From: Virgibacillus_R byunsanensis
GTDB lineage: Bacteria > Bacillota > Bacilli > Bacillales > Amphibacillaceae
DNA length: 64,000 nucleotides
Assembly: GCF_042675965.1 (NCBI RefSeq)
Contig: NZ_JBHTKJ010000026.1
Span: 50,932-114,931, forward strand
Direction: 5' to 3'
The stretch's first letter is position 1, and each line of letters opens with the position of its first letter. A model generated the notes under the pieces. It saw nothing but the letters and a program-made list of their open reading frames with translations, did no database searches and was not told the DNA's origin. Shown here one piece after another: positions 26,500-35,094 of this stretch. The position numbers and the translations under genes are program-made.

Positions 26500-27246
26500 A
26501 TGAAAAATATATCATACCTATTTTTATTCATTATTATCGTTGTTTTATCAGCTTGTGGTCAAGAAGAAGACTCCAGTAGTGGTAACAATGAGGATGCTGT
26601 TCAAGCAATTGATGTTCAATTAGAAGCTCCTGAACAAGTAAATGCCGACGAATTGACCGTTTTCTCGGCAACCGTTACTCAAGCTGATAACCCTGTTGAA
26701 GATGCTGATGAAGTTGATTTTGAAATATGGAAAGACACTGAAAAAGATGAAAGCGAAATGATCGAAGCAAAACATGAAGGAAATGGTGTCTATGCAATTG
26801 AAAAGGCATTTTCTAAAGAAGGTATATACATGGTTCAATCCCATGTTACTGCACGGGGAATGCACGCCATGCCACAAAAGGAAGTACGAGTAGGTGATGT
26901 GGAGCCATCTGCAGAAGCAGAATCCGAACACGATGACGATAGTGATCACAGCGATTCCCATGTATCGATCCAGCTTCATCAACCAGAAAATATAACTGTT
27001 GGTGATTCCTATGATTTAACCGTAGAGTTACAACATGAAGACCAGGCCCTTGAGTCTGCAACTATTTCACTAGAAATTTGGCATGAAGGAGCAGAAGAAC
27101 ATAATTGGATAGAAGCAAACGAAAACTCCCCCGGCCAATACGTAGCTGAGGTTACCTTTGATGAGCGCGTTGATTATGTTGTTAATGTACATGTAAAAAA
27201 AGAAGATATTCATGACCATAAAGAATTTACTTTTCATGTGAACTAA
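26500..27246 (+). CDS. Lipoprotein with two YtkA-like domains
   Basis: 248 residues. Signal peptide with lipobox VVLSACG, so a membrane-anchored exported lipoprotein. Two tandem Ig-like YtkA domains (about 38-130 and 155-247), each with a phrase of the VDFEIWKD/ISLEIWHEG type and a Gly-x-Tyr strand (GNGVYAIEKAF, SPGQYVAEVTF). The linker is acidic and His-rich (SEHDDDSDHSDSH), and histidines cluster near MHAMPQ and at the C-terminus (DIHDHKEFTFH), suggesting metal binding, possibly copper. Divergent from uvrBA, convergent with the ykoN-like gene. Function unproven. Confidence 0.75.
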   Translation: MKNISYLFLFIIIVVLSACGQEEDSSSGNNEDAVQAIDVQLEAPEQVNADELTVFSATVTQADNPVEDADEVDFEIWKDTEKDESEMIEAKHEGNGVYAIEKAFSKEGIYMVQSHVTARGMHAMPQKEVRVGDVEPSAEAESEHDDDSDHSDSHVSIQLHQPENITVGDSYDLTVELQHEDQALESATISLEIWHEGAEEHNWIEANENSPGQYVAEVTFDERVDYVVNVHVKKEDIHDHKEFTFHVN

Positions 27247-27254
27247 GCGAAAAT

Positions 27255-27295
27255 CAATAAAACATTAGCAGAATAATTGCTAATGTTTTATTTTT
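27255..27295. terminator. Bidirectional terminator
   Basis: Stem AAAACATTAGCA (27259-27270) / TGCTAATGTTTT (27278-27289), T-rich on the right and A-rich on the left. The stop codon of the minus-strand gene (27280-27282) lies inside the right arm, so one hairpin serves both convergent genes. Confidence 0.85.
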
Positions 27296-28416
27296 TTATT
27301 TATGATTTCTTCTAGTATGGTCGTTATTGATTTACTTTCTAGGCTTTGATTATAGACTTGTATTTTTTGATTCAAATAATTTTGCTTTGCGCTATCCTGA
27401 AAATAACGTAACACTTGCTGTTCTACATCGCTATCTTTGTCTAATGGCATGATGACGCCTAATTGTTCCAATTGCTCCACATTTATTCTTTCTTGTCCAG
27501 GAAGAGGATTATAAACAAAAGTGGGCTTACCTTTCTTTAAACATTCACTTATGGTGACCCCTCCTGGCTTTGTTATAACTGCATCTACCTTATCGTACAA
27601 TCTATTCATTTTCATACGTGAAGTGATATATGGCAGTGGTGTGACAAGTGAATTCTCCTCATTACACAACCGGTGATACAATGCCTCATTTGTACCACAA
27701 AGTACATAATAGTGAACCTGACCGTCTGTATTTGTTACTAACTTCTCTAAAGTTCCAACCCCTAAATTCCCTCCTGTAACTAAAACGGAAATTGGCTGTT
27801 CCTTAGTACTATAGCTCTTGTTACTAATCTCGTTTCCATTAAAGGCAGGATGAACAGGGATTCCTGTAACATAAATACGATTTTCAAGTACTCCTTGTTC
27901 CAGCAAATGATCTTTCACATGTAAGGATGGTGCAAAATGATAATCAATTCCTTCTAGTCCCCACACACGATTTACAAAAAAATCAGTATAAACATTCACA
28001 ACAATATTATTTAATTTTCCTTGTTGTTTCAAAACACCAGCGATATTTGAGGGCAGACAATGTGTACAAAATAGAATGGTTGGGTTCTTCTCATTCATCA
28101 GTCGTTTGAAGAAATACATAAATAATGTTTCATAGAGGTGATTGCGATTCCGCCGAGAAACCTTTTTATATGCTGACTGATAATAAAGCCAATTATAAAC
28201 GTCTGGTAAAAGTTTGATCCATGTTAGATATGTGGACGATACAAGCTTTTCGATTCTTCCATAGCTATATGATAATATATCAACTTTGTCACAGTACAGT
28301 TCATCTTTACAGTTTTGCAACTCATACATTAATGCATCTGCGACATGATGATGTCCTGATGGAATCTGCATAAATGGTAAAAACAAGGCCTCTTCCTTAA
28401 CTTGAATCTCTTTCAT
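27280..28416 (-). CDS. ykoN: MGDG-synthase-type glycosyltransferase (YkoN-like)
   Basis: 378 residues. The N-terminal domain has the MGDG synthase motif IPSGHHHVADALMYE, and the C-terminal GT28-like half has VLVTGGNLGVGTLEKLV and the nucleotide-sugar site KPGGVTISECLKKGKPTFVY. This family includes diacylglycerol glucosyltransferases such as UgtP; acceptor not determinable. The adjacent metallophosphoesterase and the next small protein match the B. subtilis ykoN-ykoP-ykoQ group. Peripheral membrane protein expected. GTG/ATG starts possible near 28416. Confidence 0.75.
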   Translation of the reverse strand: MKEIQVKEEALFLPFMQIPSGHHHVADALMYELQNCKDELYCDKVDILSYSYGRIEKLVSSTYLTWIKLLPDVYNWLYYQSAYKKVSRRNRNHLYETLFMYFFKRLMNEKNPTILFCTHCLPSNIAGVLKQQGKLNNIVVNVYTDFFVNRVWGLEGIDYHFAPSLHVKDHLLEQGVLENRIYVTGIPVHPAFNGNEISNKSYSTKEQPISVLVTGGNLGVGTLEKLVTNTDGQVHYYVLCGTNEALYHRLCNEENSLVTPLPYITSRMKMNRLYDKVDAVITKPGGVTISECLKKGKPTFVYNPLPGQERINVEQLEQLGVIMPLDKDSDVEQQVLRYFQDSAKQNYLNQKIQVYNQSLESKSITTILEEIINKKIKH

Positions 28417-28517
28417 ACGTCCATCTCCATCTGTTTCCTTTTGGATTTATCCTTCAATTACCAATGAAATGACAACAAATACATGTTATACTCTCTATTC
28501 GGAGAGGAGAGACTAAC

Positions 28518-29345
28518 ATGATTTATACAATTTTATCTATTGTTATAATTGGTTTTCTTATCTATAAAGCTTATAAAAACACACAAGATATAAAGATAAA
28601 TAATATAAAGATAGCGTCAAAATCAGTAACTAGTTCAACAGAATCATTATCCATTCTGCATCTTTCAGACTTGCATTTAGAAAATATTTCACTAAAGCCC
28701 GAACAATTGGCTAAAAAACTAGAAAACAAATCTGTGGATTTAATCGCCCTAACCGGAGATTTTCTGGATCGCAAACGTAGTATCCCCAAATTGATTCCAT
28801 ATTTGAAAGTATTAAACGACATTCAGCCAAAGTATGGAATATATGCAGTTTTAGGGAATCATGATTATGTGTTAAAGGAAAATGATTTAAACACCTTAAA
28901 AAATGTTTTGACACAATACAATTGCACCGTATTACAAAACTCGAGTGAAACAATAACAGCAAACGGACAAACCATAAACATTATTGGTATAGATGATTAC
29001 AGTACAAACCGAAGTGATGTTTCCATGTCATTCCAGCAAGTAAAACAGGGAACGAATATTATCTTAACCCATGACCCAACTGTTGTACTTGATATGGCAG
29101 AATATAAATTTGATTATTTAATGGCAGGCCATTTTCACGGAGGTCAAATATGTTATCCAAAAGCATATCATCTCGCAAAAATGGGTAAGCTCGCACAAAA
29201 AAACATTATAAAAGGCTTGCATATGCATAACAGCGCCCCTTTTTATATAAGTGAAGGACTAGGACAAACCGGCGTAAATATCCGTGTAGGAAGTAGACCT
29301 GAAATTACCTTTCACGACCTTTCTATCCAAACAAAAGCTAGTTAA
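28518..29345 (+). CDS. ykoQ: Metallophosphoesterase (YkoQ-like)
   Basis: 275 residues. One N-terminal membrane anchor (IYTILSIVIIGFLIYKAY), then a calcineurin-like phosphoesterase domain with the full metal set: HLSDLHLE, LTGDFLDR, VLGNHDY, LTHDP and MAGHFHGGQI. The anchor topology suggests a cell-surface active site. Relatives include UDP-diacylglucosamine hydrolases and lipid or nucleotide phosphatases. Divergent from the ykoN-like gene, with good GGAGAGGAG ribosome site. Confidence 0.85.
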   Translation: MIYTILSIVIIGFLIYKAYKNTQDIKINNIKIASKSVTSSTESLSILHLSDLHLENISLKPEQLAKKLENKSVDLIALTGDFLDRKRSIPKLIPYLKVLNDIQPKYGIYAVLGNHDYVLKENDLNTLKNVLTQYNCTVLQNSSETITANGQTINIIGIDDYSTNRSDVSMSFQQVKQGTNIILTHDPTVVLDMAEYKFDYLMAGHFHGGQICYPKAYHLAKMGKLAQKNIIKGLHMHNSAPFYISEGLGQTGVNIRVGSRPEITFHDLSIQTKAS

Positions 29346-29348
29346 ACA

Positions 29349-29888
29349 TTAAAGCGTGTACCTTTTTACTAAATTACTTTTGGACATGAATAAATACACT
29401 GGTGTGCTATCATCTATTGTATTTGCCAAAAGATTAATTGGTATGAAGGTACTTTTTTTAAAAAACCGATAATACCTATTTTTAATAGGAAACACTTCAA
29501 ACCCCAGTCGACTAGCACCTCTATAAAGAGTAGTAATACCAATTATGCCTTTAATATTCTTATTTCCATAATTGCTTTCCACATAATTAGCGAGCCGCGG
29601 CAAAGAACGTTTAACCATATGGTAAATGAATACCGCCTTTTTGACCTCACTGGTAGTGGATTGTAGTTCATTAATCATTCGAACATTATGCAAATGAATT
29701 TTTATTAATAAATCCCCTTTTTTTATTAATGTACCATCACTTAGTACTACTGATACGCCTCTGTATGTCGTAAGTCTTACGCGAAATAACGTATTGCGCT
29801 GTTCTGTATCTGGTACGTAGTGTAAACGAGTAAGATTATAATATACAGGGTCAATAGCATTCCATACACCTAACAAGTAACTTTTCAT
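29349..29888 (-). CDS. ykoP: YkoP-like conserved protein of unknown function
   Basis: 179 residues, basic, without a clear signal peptide. Sequence begins MKSYLLGVWNAIDPVYYNLT and contains KGDLLIKIHLHNVRMINEL. I link it to YkoP mainly through its association with the ykoN- and ykoQ-like genes, which makes the name tentative. Convergent with the phosphoesterase gene: the two stops are four bases apart. Confidence 0.6.
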   Translation of the reverse strand: MKSYLLGVWNAIDPVYYNLTRLHYVPDTEQRNTLFRVRLTTYRGVSVVLSDGTLIKKGDLLIKIHLHNVRMINELQSTTSEVKKAVFIYHMVKRSLPRLANYVESNYGNKNIKGIIGITTLYRGASRLGFEVFPIKNRYYRFFKKSTFIPINLLANTIDDSTPVYLFMSKSNLVKRYTL

Positions 29889-30011
29889 TCTATCCCTTTC
29901 TTTCTAACTTTATTTCCTTTTTAGTTTGGTTAAAAGAGACTCAAATTATAGAAGGTATATTTTAGAAAATTTTCCTCTGTTAAGAATCGCAAATGCCTAA
30001 ATAAGACAAGA

Positions 30012-30058
30012 TAAAAAGGCTTCTCCTGTTTAGATTCAGAAGAAGCCTTGTTTTTTTA
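30012..30058. terminator. Terminator of nirK
   Basis: Stem AAGGCTTCT...AGAAGCCTT with T-runs on both sides, 20 bases after the nirK stop; it can function on either strand. Confidence 0.85.
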
Positions 30059-30078
30059 TTTTAATATTTACTTTTAAA

Positions 30079-31155
30079 TTAATGTCCGCTAACTTCTGAA
30101 CCATCATCTTTACCATCCGCTGTTACTTTAACATATCCAACTGCTCCTTTTGTTGCGTGGTTGAATTGGTGTGTTACGAATGGATAGACACCTTCTTCTT
30201 TAACTGTGAATTCAACAACCGCTCCACCACTCGCTGGTAACATAACCGTTTGCATTCCCTCAAAATGGTTTGCAGGGTTACCATCGATATATACATCGTC
30301 AAAGATAGTTCCAACAACATGGAAGCTACTTACTTCATTTGGTCCAACATTGTTCACATAGATCCGTACTTTGTCACCGACTTTTGCAAGTAACGGTTCA
30401 TTTTTTACTGCTGTTACTGTTCCGTTTGTATTAGCTTGATCCTCATGTAATGCTTTTGTAGAAAATACTACTTGAGATGGTACATTGTTTGTCATATCAT
30501 CCAAGTCGTTATATTTATACCATTCATTTTGAATCACAACATATTCTTTATCCACTTCATCATCTGTTGGATAACCTTCATCAGGCTGTACGATAATGAC
30601 ACCGTGCATTCCATTAGCAATGTGAGCTAGCACTGGATCAGTTCCGCAATGGTACATGAATACCCCTGGCTTAGTTGCTTGGTAAGAAAATGTACCTTCT
30701 TCATTTGGTGCTACATCCGCAAATCCTTTATTAGGAGCTGTGTGGACTGCATGAAAGTCCATGCTATGTGGAACCGCTGGGTCTATATTATCTAACGTAA
30801 AGTGAATGGTGTCTCCTTCGTTTACAACAACTAAAGGACCAGGTGCTTCTCCGTTAAATGTCCAAGCTTTATAGTCGTAACCTTCTTCAATTTCGATGTC
30901 AGTAATCTGTGCGGTCATCTTGACGTAGACATCGGTTCCGTCGCGCTCCATTTCTAACGGTACTGGATCTTGATTGATTCCCTGATGAGGCTTAAATACT
31001 TCATTCGTTCTTTCTTCAGCATTTACATTTTTAATTGCATTTTCTATTTCCGGTGACACTTCATGTTCAGCTTCCTTAGTTTCTTCAGCACAAGCAGATA
31101 ACAATAATACCGCGGCACTCAAACCAACAATACTGTAGCTTAATTTTTTTAACAT
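30079..31155 (-). CDS. nirK: Copper-containing nitrite reductase (NO-forming), lipoprotein
   Basis: 358 residues, with signal peptide and lipobox LLLSACAEE, so anchored on the outer face of the membrane. Two cupredoxin domains. Type 1 copper ligands: first His of PHSMDFH, Cys of MYHCGTD, then His and Met of AHIANGMHG. Type 2 ligands: second His of SMDFH, His of YHC and His of FVTHQF. The catalytic Asp (SMDFH) and His (SSFHVVGT) are also present, so the enzyme looks active. Reduces nitrite to nitric oxide. ATG at 31155 follows GAGGTG; GTG at 31164 lies in the ribosome site. Upstream is an Fnr-type promoter, then a mobile element and a putative NO reductase operon. Confidence 0.95.
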   Translation of the reverse strand: MLKKLSYSIVGLSAAVLLLSACAEETKEAEHEVSPEIENAIKNVNAEERTNEVFKPHQGINQDPVPLEMERDGTDVYVKMTAQITDIEIEEGYDYKAWTFNGEAPGPLVVVNEGDTIHFTLDNIDPAVPHSMDFHAVHTAPNKGFADVAPNEEGTFSYQATKPGVFMYHCGTDPVLAHIANGMHGVIIVQPDEGYPTDDEVDKEYVVIQNEWYKYNDLDDMTNNVPSQVVFSTKALHEDQANTNGTVTAVKNEPLLAKVGDKVRIYVNNVGPNEVSSFHVVGTIFDDVYIDGNPANHFEGMQTVMLPASGGAVVEFTVKEEGVYPFVTHQFNHATKGAVGYVKVTADGKDDGSEVSGH

Positions 31156-31275
31156 GTTATTCACCTCATAGTTTTAGTATTAGATAAGTTCAATTTATCA
31201 TTGACCACCCAATCACTATCTTACTTTTGATTTATGTTTTTCCACTTGACTGAATGGATTATCTTATCTAGTTAC

Positions 31276-31340
31276 AGTATAGTTTGTTCACCTCTTCACA
31301 CCTGTGATTTACATCACTCAAACTTTGTGCATTTGTGAAC
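31276..31340 (-). promoter_or_regulatory. nirK promoter: Fnr box at -41.5 and ResD-like sites
   Basis: TGTGATTTACATCACT (31303-31318) matches the Bacillus Fnr consensus TGTGA-N6-TCACT exactly. A -10 TATACT (31281-31276, minus strand) puts the start near 31269, with the Fnr centre at -41.5, the classic activator position. Two tandem nonamers on the plus strand, TTTGTGCAT (31324-31332) and TTTGTGAAC (31332-31340), are each one mismatch from the ResD site TTTGTGAAT. Anaerobic, oxygen-limited induction is predicted. No good -35, as expected for an activator-dependent promoter. Confidence 0.8.
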
Positions 31341-31488
31341 AATATATGTCAATAGTAAATATAGTGAAAACCTTATTAACTCTATGCTTATGAGGTAAAC
31401 ATGTTTTTCATTATGTGCAAAAATAAACATCTTTATTTACCATTAATTTACATTTGGGGTATACAAAAAAACAGCTCTACTATTTAAT

Positions 31489-32256
31489 TAACGGGTTCAC
31501 TTCAGAGGTGCAAACATTAAAAACACATCATAAAACACACGGATTTTCACAAGGGTAATCTCGTGTGTTTTCTTATTGCTATAACAAGGTTTGAAAGAGT
31601 TTTTAATGTCTATTCACAGAATGATTCACAACTTAATTCGCAAGATGGGTACTAACTTTAATTTTCTGGGGATATAAAACTCCTTTTAGAAATTAAGAGA
31701 TTTAATCTATGAAGCCCCACTAGAGCTACTAGCTATATACTCCACGATATTCCCTAATTTTATAGGAATGATATTACGCTTGCCAACTTTGATTGCTCAA
31801 GAAGAGCAGTCGCTTCTTGTGTAAACAAGGTAGATAATAGACGAACGAACTTTAAGCGGACCCCAGTGCCCTTATTTGTGTCAAAAACAATGATTTTTAA
31901 GGTTAAGCGGACTCAGGGGATCTTATTACATGAAAAATAGTCTATAACTCCTGGAACTGTTACAAATAAGGTCCACTCAGTCCGACAACAGCGATAATTA
32001 TGCATAATGAAAGGAAATAAGGTTCAATAAGTCCGCAAAAAAGATAGGCTGTCTTATGTTCAAGCAGTATAATTTCTATTTAAGTAAAGGGTGCTTTAGT
32101 TTAACAACAGATATTTAGAAATAAAAATGGCTTGGATATTTTTCCAAGCCATTTTTTACTGTGGATTTTACTGTGAATTTAATAGTGAAAGTTATGTGAT
32201 TATACGTGAGATTTAACTTTGATTCACTGTTTTGCACCTCACAAGTGGACCCGTTA
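31489..32256. mobile_element. Transposase-less TIR element copy 2 (768 bp, MITE-like)
   Basis: 26-bp terminal inverted repeats at 31489-31514 (TAACGGGTTCACTTCAGAGG start) and 32231-32256 (TTTGCACCTCACAAGTGGAC start), with about three mismatches. Flanked by a perfect 9-bp duplication CTATTTAAT (31480-31488 and 32257-32265), a clear insertion scar. Nearly all of it matches the reverse complement of the element at 10111-11626, but without the acetyltransferase segment. Contains a strong bidirectional hairpin at 32123-32156 that could terminate the operon ending at 32300. No coding capacity seen. Confidence 0.9.
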
Positions 32257-32299
32257 CTATTTAATAGATACTGTTTTATGAAATATTACCTTATCCAAT

Positions 32300-32857
32300 T
32301 TAAGTTGACTCTGAATGGTCTGTAAAAACCATTTGAATTATATAAAGGGCCATTGCTGCAGTTAAAACTAAAAATCCCCATCCTAAAACTCTCTGTTGAA
32401 TCTCCAAATAATTATTACAAATTTGAATAGGAGTATCTATATATAACCACGCCATGAATCCAAACATCGATAAGTAATTTAAATAAATAAAACTCTTTCC
32501 TAATGATTGTAGTTTTCCCCAGCTATCACGTAATGATATTCCTACTAATAAAGGAAGGCTAACAAACTTAAACAACTCAACAACCGTTATTGTCAAAGCT
32601 TCATCTAAAGACCGCGGAAGCATCCAATATATTGTTATAAATACCACTAGCATTATTCCAGGTACGCCGTCTTTATTCCACTTATTAAATAAACTTTTAT
32701 ATTTGGTGATCATTACCTTCCCTATCAACCACCCTGATAGTATCAGAAGAGGGAGTTGTACTAGCATGTGTAAGATCATCATCGATTCTAAAAAAGAAAC
32801 TACTGGAGGGATAATTAAGATCAAATACAAGACTGTTCCGCTAATTGCCTGCTTCAT
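32300..32857 (-). CDS. Integral membrane protein of the CuA-oxidase/NO-reductase operon
   Basis: 185 residues with about six hydrophobic segments; short loops, no recognised cofactor motif and few conserved-looking polar residues in the membrane. Third gene of the operon after subunits II and I, 53 bases after the subunit I stop, with its own GGGGGG ribosome site. Might be a small accessory subunit or an assembly factor. I do not recognise the family. Confidence 0.7.
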   Translation of the reverse strand: MKQAISGTVLYLILIIPPVVSFLESMMILHMLVQLPLLILSGWLIGKVMITKYKSLFNKWNKDGVPGIMLVVFITIYWMLPRSLDEALTITVVELFKFVSLPLLVGISLRDSWGKLQSLGKSFIYLNYLSMFGFMAWLYIDTPIQICNNYLEIQQRVLGWGFLVLTAAMALYIIQMVFTDHSEST

Positions 32858-32910
32858 TATTATCCCCCCAAGTTGTTAGTTAGTTTAAAAGTAATAAATT
32901 GACTTAGCAG

Positions 32911-34392
32911 CTAAGCTGTTTTTCTATCAACTTGTTCCGTGTCCATTTTATTTCTAAGTCCTATATAGCGTATAAAGTGAATTATAAATATGGTTGCGGC
33001 TAATACAGAAACTATTCCAGCTACTGCACCAAAATTGGCAGGTGCCATCCATTCTGGTATGTGTGTTGCCCATCTTCTTGGTGTACTTAATGCACCAGAT
33101 ACTAAAAAGGAGCCACTGAGTGCAACAATAGACACAGTGAAACCAACAAATGCTATCTTATCCAGCGCATTTGTTTTAATATTGCTATCCTCTTTTGCAA
33201 GGAAATACATAAATCCGAAAATCATTGCACAAGCTCCAAGAGCCATATACATATGGAAATGTCCAGGCACCCATTTAGTATTATGCATAACATGGTTTAC
33301 AACGATCGTAGCGTCAACTATTGCAGGCACTACACCTACTACCCATCCAAACATGGAAAGAAAAATGAGCCCTGAAGCCATATCCCACTTAATGCCAGAT
33401 TTATATACAATCATTAAGGCTCCGTATGCTGTAATAACTAAAACAGGTAATCCATTAGCGTAAGATAGTACTTGCCCCATAATTAACATCCATTTTGGCA
33501 TGACAGAATCCATCAACAAATGGTGTGTATAAATAAGTAATGTAAATCCGGTTGACATTGTCCAAGCAATCAAAAATGGCTTGTTTGCTTTCCATGGACG
33601 TTTTGTATAGCGTGACAAAATTTCATACACCGCAATAACTGCCATATAAATAATTGAGTTAGCAAAAATATGTCCAAATGCATATGTTAAGTTTTTAGCT
33701 AGTAAAGGATCAAACGTAAACGCAGGATTAATGACGTTTATAATGTTCATGATTAAAACTATTGCACCTGCAGTAATAGCTGTCACATTAACAATCGTAA
33801 CCATTGTACTAGCAACAACTGTCGATGAAGGAGCATCCTCTTCAGGCTTTTTACCTGAAATGACATCCCATCCTAAACCTTTAGCTAAACTACCATATTT
33901 TTTTATAATAGCGCGACCTGAGTCAATAAAGAATAGGAGAAACCCAGTTCCTAATATCAACATACCGAACAAGTATAATAATGCACCAATTGTTCCCCAT
34001 GCATTTGCTGATAATGCTGGTAGCGGATATAGAAAAGTCCATGAGCTAGCATATTCAAAGGAAAATACCCCGATTATAACCATTCCTACTCCGATTAAAA
34101 ATAGAACCAGATTTAAAACGAGTATCTTTTTGGATAATTCCACATATTTACTTAAGAAATACCACATTACTGCTGCTCCAGCTAACGCCGCTCCACCTAT
34201 CATTCCTGTCCCGTGAATGGTTAGAAACTGATAAAAAGCTGCAGGTGGCACATTTAATACCCCACCTTGGGTAAACAACATTAAAATCCCAAAGATCATC
34301 ATAATTGCAATAATAATCCCGCTAATTGTTAGATATGTGATTACATGCTTATTACGTGAGCGTTCTTCTTTATTGCTTAACGTTATATCCAT
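32911..34392 (-). CDS. Heme-copper oxidase superfamily catalytic subunit, probable NO reductase
   Basis: 493 residues, about 12 membrane helices. All six metal histidines are recognisable: His60 (LTIHGTGM) and His380 for the low-spin heme, His378 (GHFHMYM) for the active-site heme, His241 (AFGHIFAN) and His290-His291 (IYTHHLLMD) for CuB. The oxygen-reductase Tyr four residues after the helix VI His is Asn245 here, and six residues before the His pair, where cbb3 oxidases keep their Tyr, is Thr. Loss of this Tyr is typical of NO-reducing members. Preceded by a CuA subunit II gene and close to nirK, so a CuA-dependent NO reductase such as that of Bacillus azotoformans is the best guess; an atypical B-family oxygen reductase is the alternative. 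Confidence 0.8.
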   Translation of the reverse strand: MDITLSNKEERSRNKHVITYLTISGIIIAIMMIFGILMLFTQGGVLNVPPAAFYQFLTIHGTGMIGGAALAGAAVMWYFLSKYVELSKKILVLNLVLFLIGVGMVIIGVFSFEYASSWTFLYPLPALSANAWGTIGALLYLFGMLILGTGFLLFFIDSGRAIIKKYGSLAKGLGWDVISGKKPEEDAPSSTVVASTMVTIVNVTAITAGAIVLIMNIINVINPAFTFDPLLAKNLTYAFGHIFANSIIYMAVIAVYEILSRYTKRPWKANKPFLIAWTMSTGFTLLIYTHHLLMDSVMPKWMLIMGQVLSYANGLPVLVITAYGALMIVYKSGIKWDMASGLIFLSMFGWVVGVVPAIVDATIVVNHVMHNTKWVPGHFHMYMALGACAMIFGFMYFLAKEDSNIKTNALDKIAFVGFTVSIVALSGSFLVSGALSTPRRWATHIPEWMAPANFGAVAGIVSVLAATIFIIHFIRYIGLRNKMDTEQVDRKTA

Positions 34393-34412
34393 CTTTAGAC
34401 ACCCCCAATTTA

Positions 34413-34937
34413 TTATTCAATGACCTCTATTTTTGATATCATCACATGATGCGCTAATCCACAATACTCCAAACAAAGAATCTCATAAGTACCAGGCTCA
34501 TCAAAAGTTATGTACACCTTATTTGTGTACTCAGGCATAGCCTGTGTTTGTGCTACCATGTTCATATCTTCGTCATAAAGACCAAACCCATGATTAACAT
34601 CTGCACTAGTTACATGAAACTCGATTGGCTCTCCAACCTTAAATTCTGTTTTACTAATGTTCCAACCAAATTGAAGTGCTTCTACATCGACAATGGTTGG
34701 GTCATTACTTTCCCCGTAAATTGGTTGATCATAAGGTAATTCCCGTAACGTATAAATCGTAATAATTAAAAAGAAGACAACTAATGTTACACCATAAAAG
34801 GTGCGGGCCTTATACCACTTCTTTTTGATTGGTGCATATTCACGTCTCTCTGTTGACTTCCAGGCAACAAAACCAAATACCGCTACTACGATAAGCATAA
34901 AAAACAAACTTACAATCCATGCTGCTGTTTGTACCAT
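34413..34937 (-). CDS. CuA-containing subunit II of the heme-copper enzyme
   Basis: 174 residues from ATG 34937, which follows GAGGGGGG; the ATG at 34970 is upstream of that site. Two membrane helices (about 5-27 and 47-65), then an exported cupredoxin domain. CuA ligands: His116 (NHGFGLY), Cys155 and Cys159 in CLEYC, His163 and Met166 (GLAHHVM). It accepts electrons from a cytochrome c, here plausibly the c551 encoded by cccB. Twenty bases before the catalytic subunit gene. Confidence 0.9.
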   Translation of the reverse strand: MVQTAAWIVSLFFMLIVVAVFGFVAWKSTERREYAPIKKKWYKARTFYGVTLVVFFLIITIYTLRELPYDQPIYGESNDPTIVDVEALQFGWNISKTEFKVGEPIEFHVTSADVNHGFGLYDEDMNMVAQTQAMPEYTNKVYITFDEPGTYEILCLEYCGLAHHVMISKIEVIE

Positions 34938-34990
34938 TTCAAATCCCCCCTCTTCGTTCTTGACCAACATATTATTTCTTCAATAATTTC

Positions 34991-35065
34991 TTAGAAAACT
35001 TGGCTTATCGCCAAGCCTTAGTTGTACTTACGTAGATAAGAAAGTTTTATACTTTCTTATCTACT
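34991..35065. repeat. Double-hairpin repeat, family B copy 2
   Basis: Starts TTAGAAAACTTGGCTTATCG. Two hairpins: CTTGGC-TTATC-GCCAAG and GATAAGAAAG...CTTTCTTATC. The sequence lies within the predicted 5' untranslated leader of the CuA operon. Confidence 0.8.
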
Positions 35066-35094
35066 AAAAATAACTCTTATGCGTTAACAAATTT

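Noticed and set aside
31489..32256. CRISPR-like array because of recurring GCGGACTCAG motifs
   Set aside because: Only four copies, in both orientations and unevenly spaced, within a TIR-bounded element; no cas genes in the window.
33731..34216. Plus-strand open frame opposite the heme-copper subunit
   Set aside because: An antisense shadow of a membrane protein gene; no ribosome site or known domain.
32911..34937. Ordinary ba3-type cytochrome c oxidase
   Set aside because: Fits the CuA subunit and the histidines, but the catalytic Tyr is missing and nirK is adjacent, so I rank NO reductase higher while keeping oxidase as an alternative.
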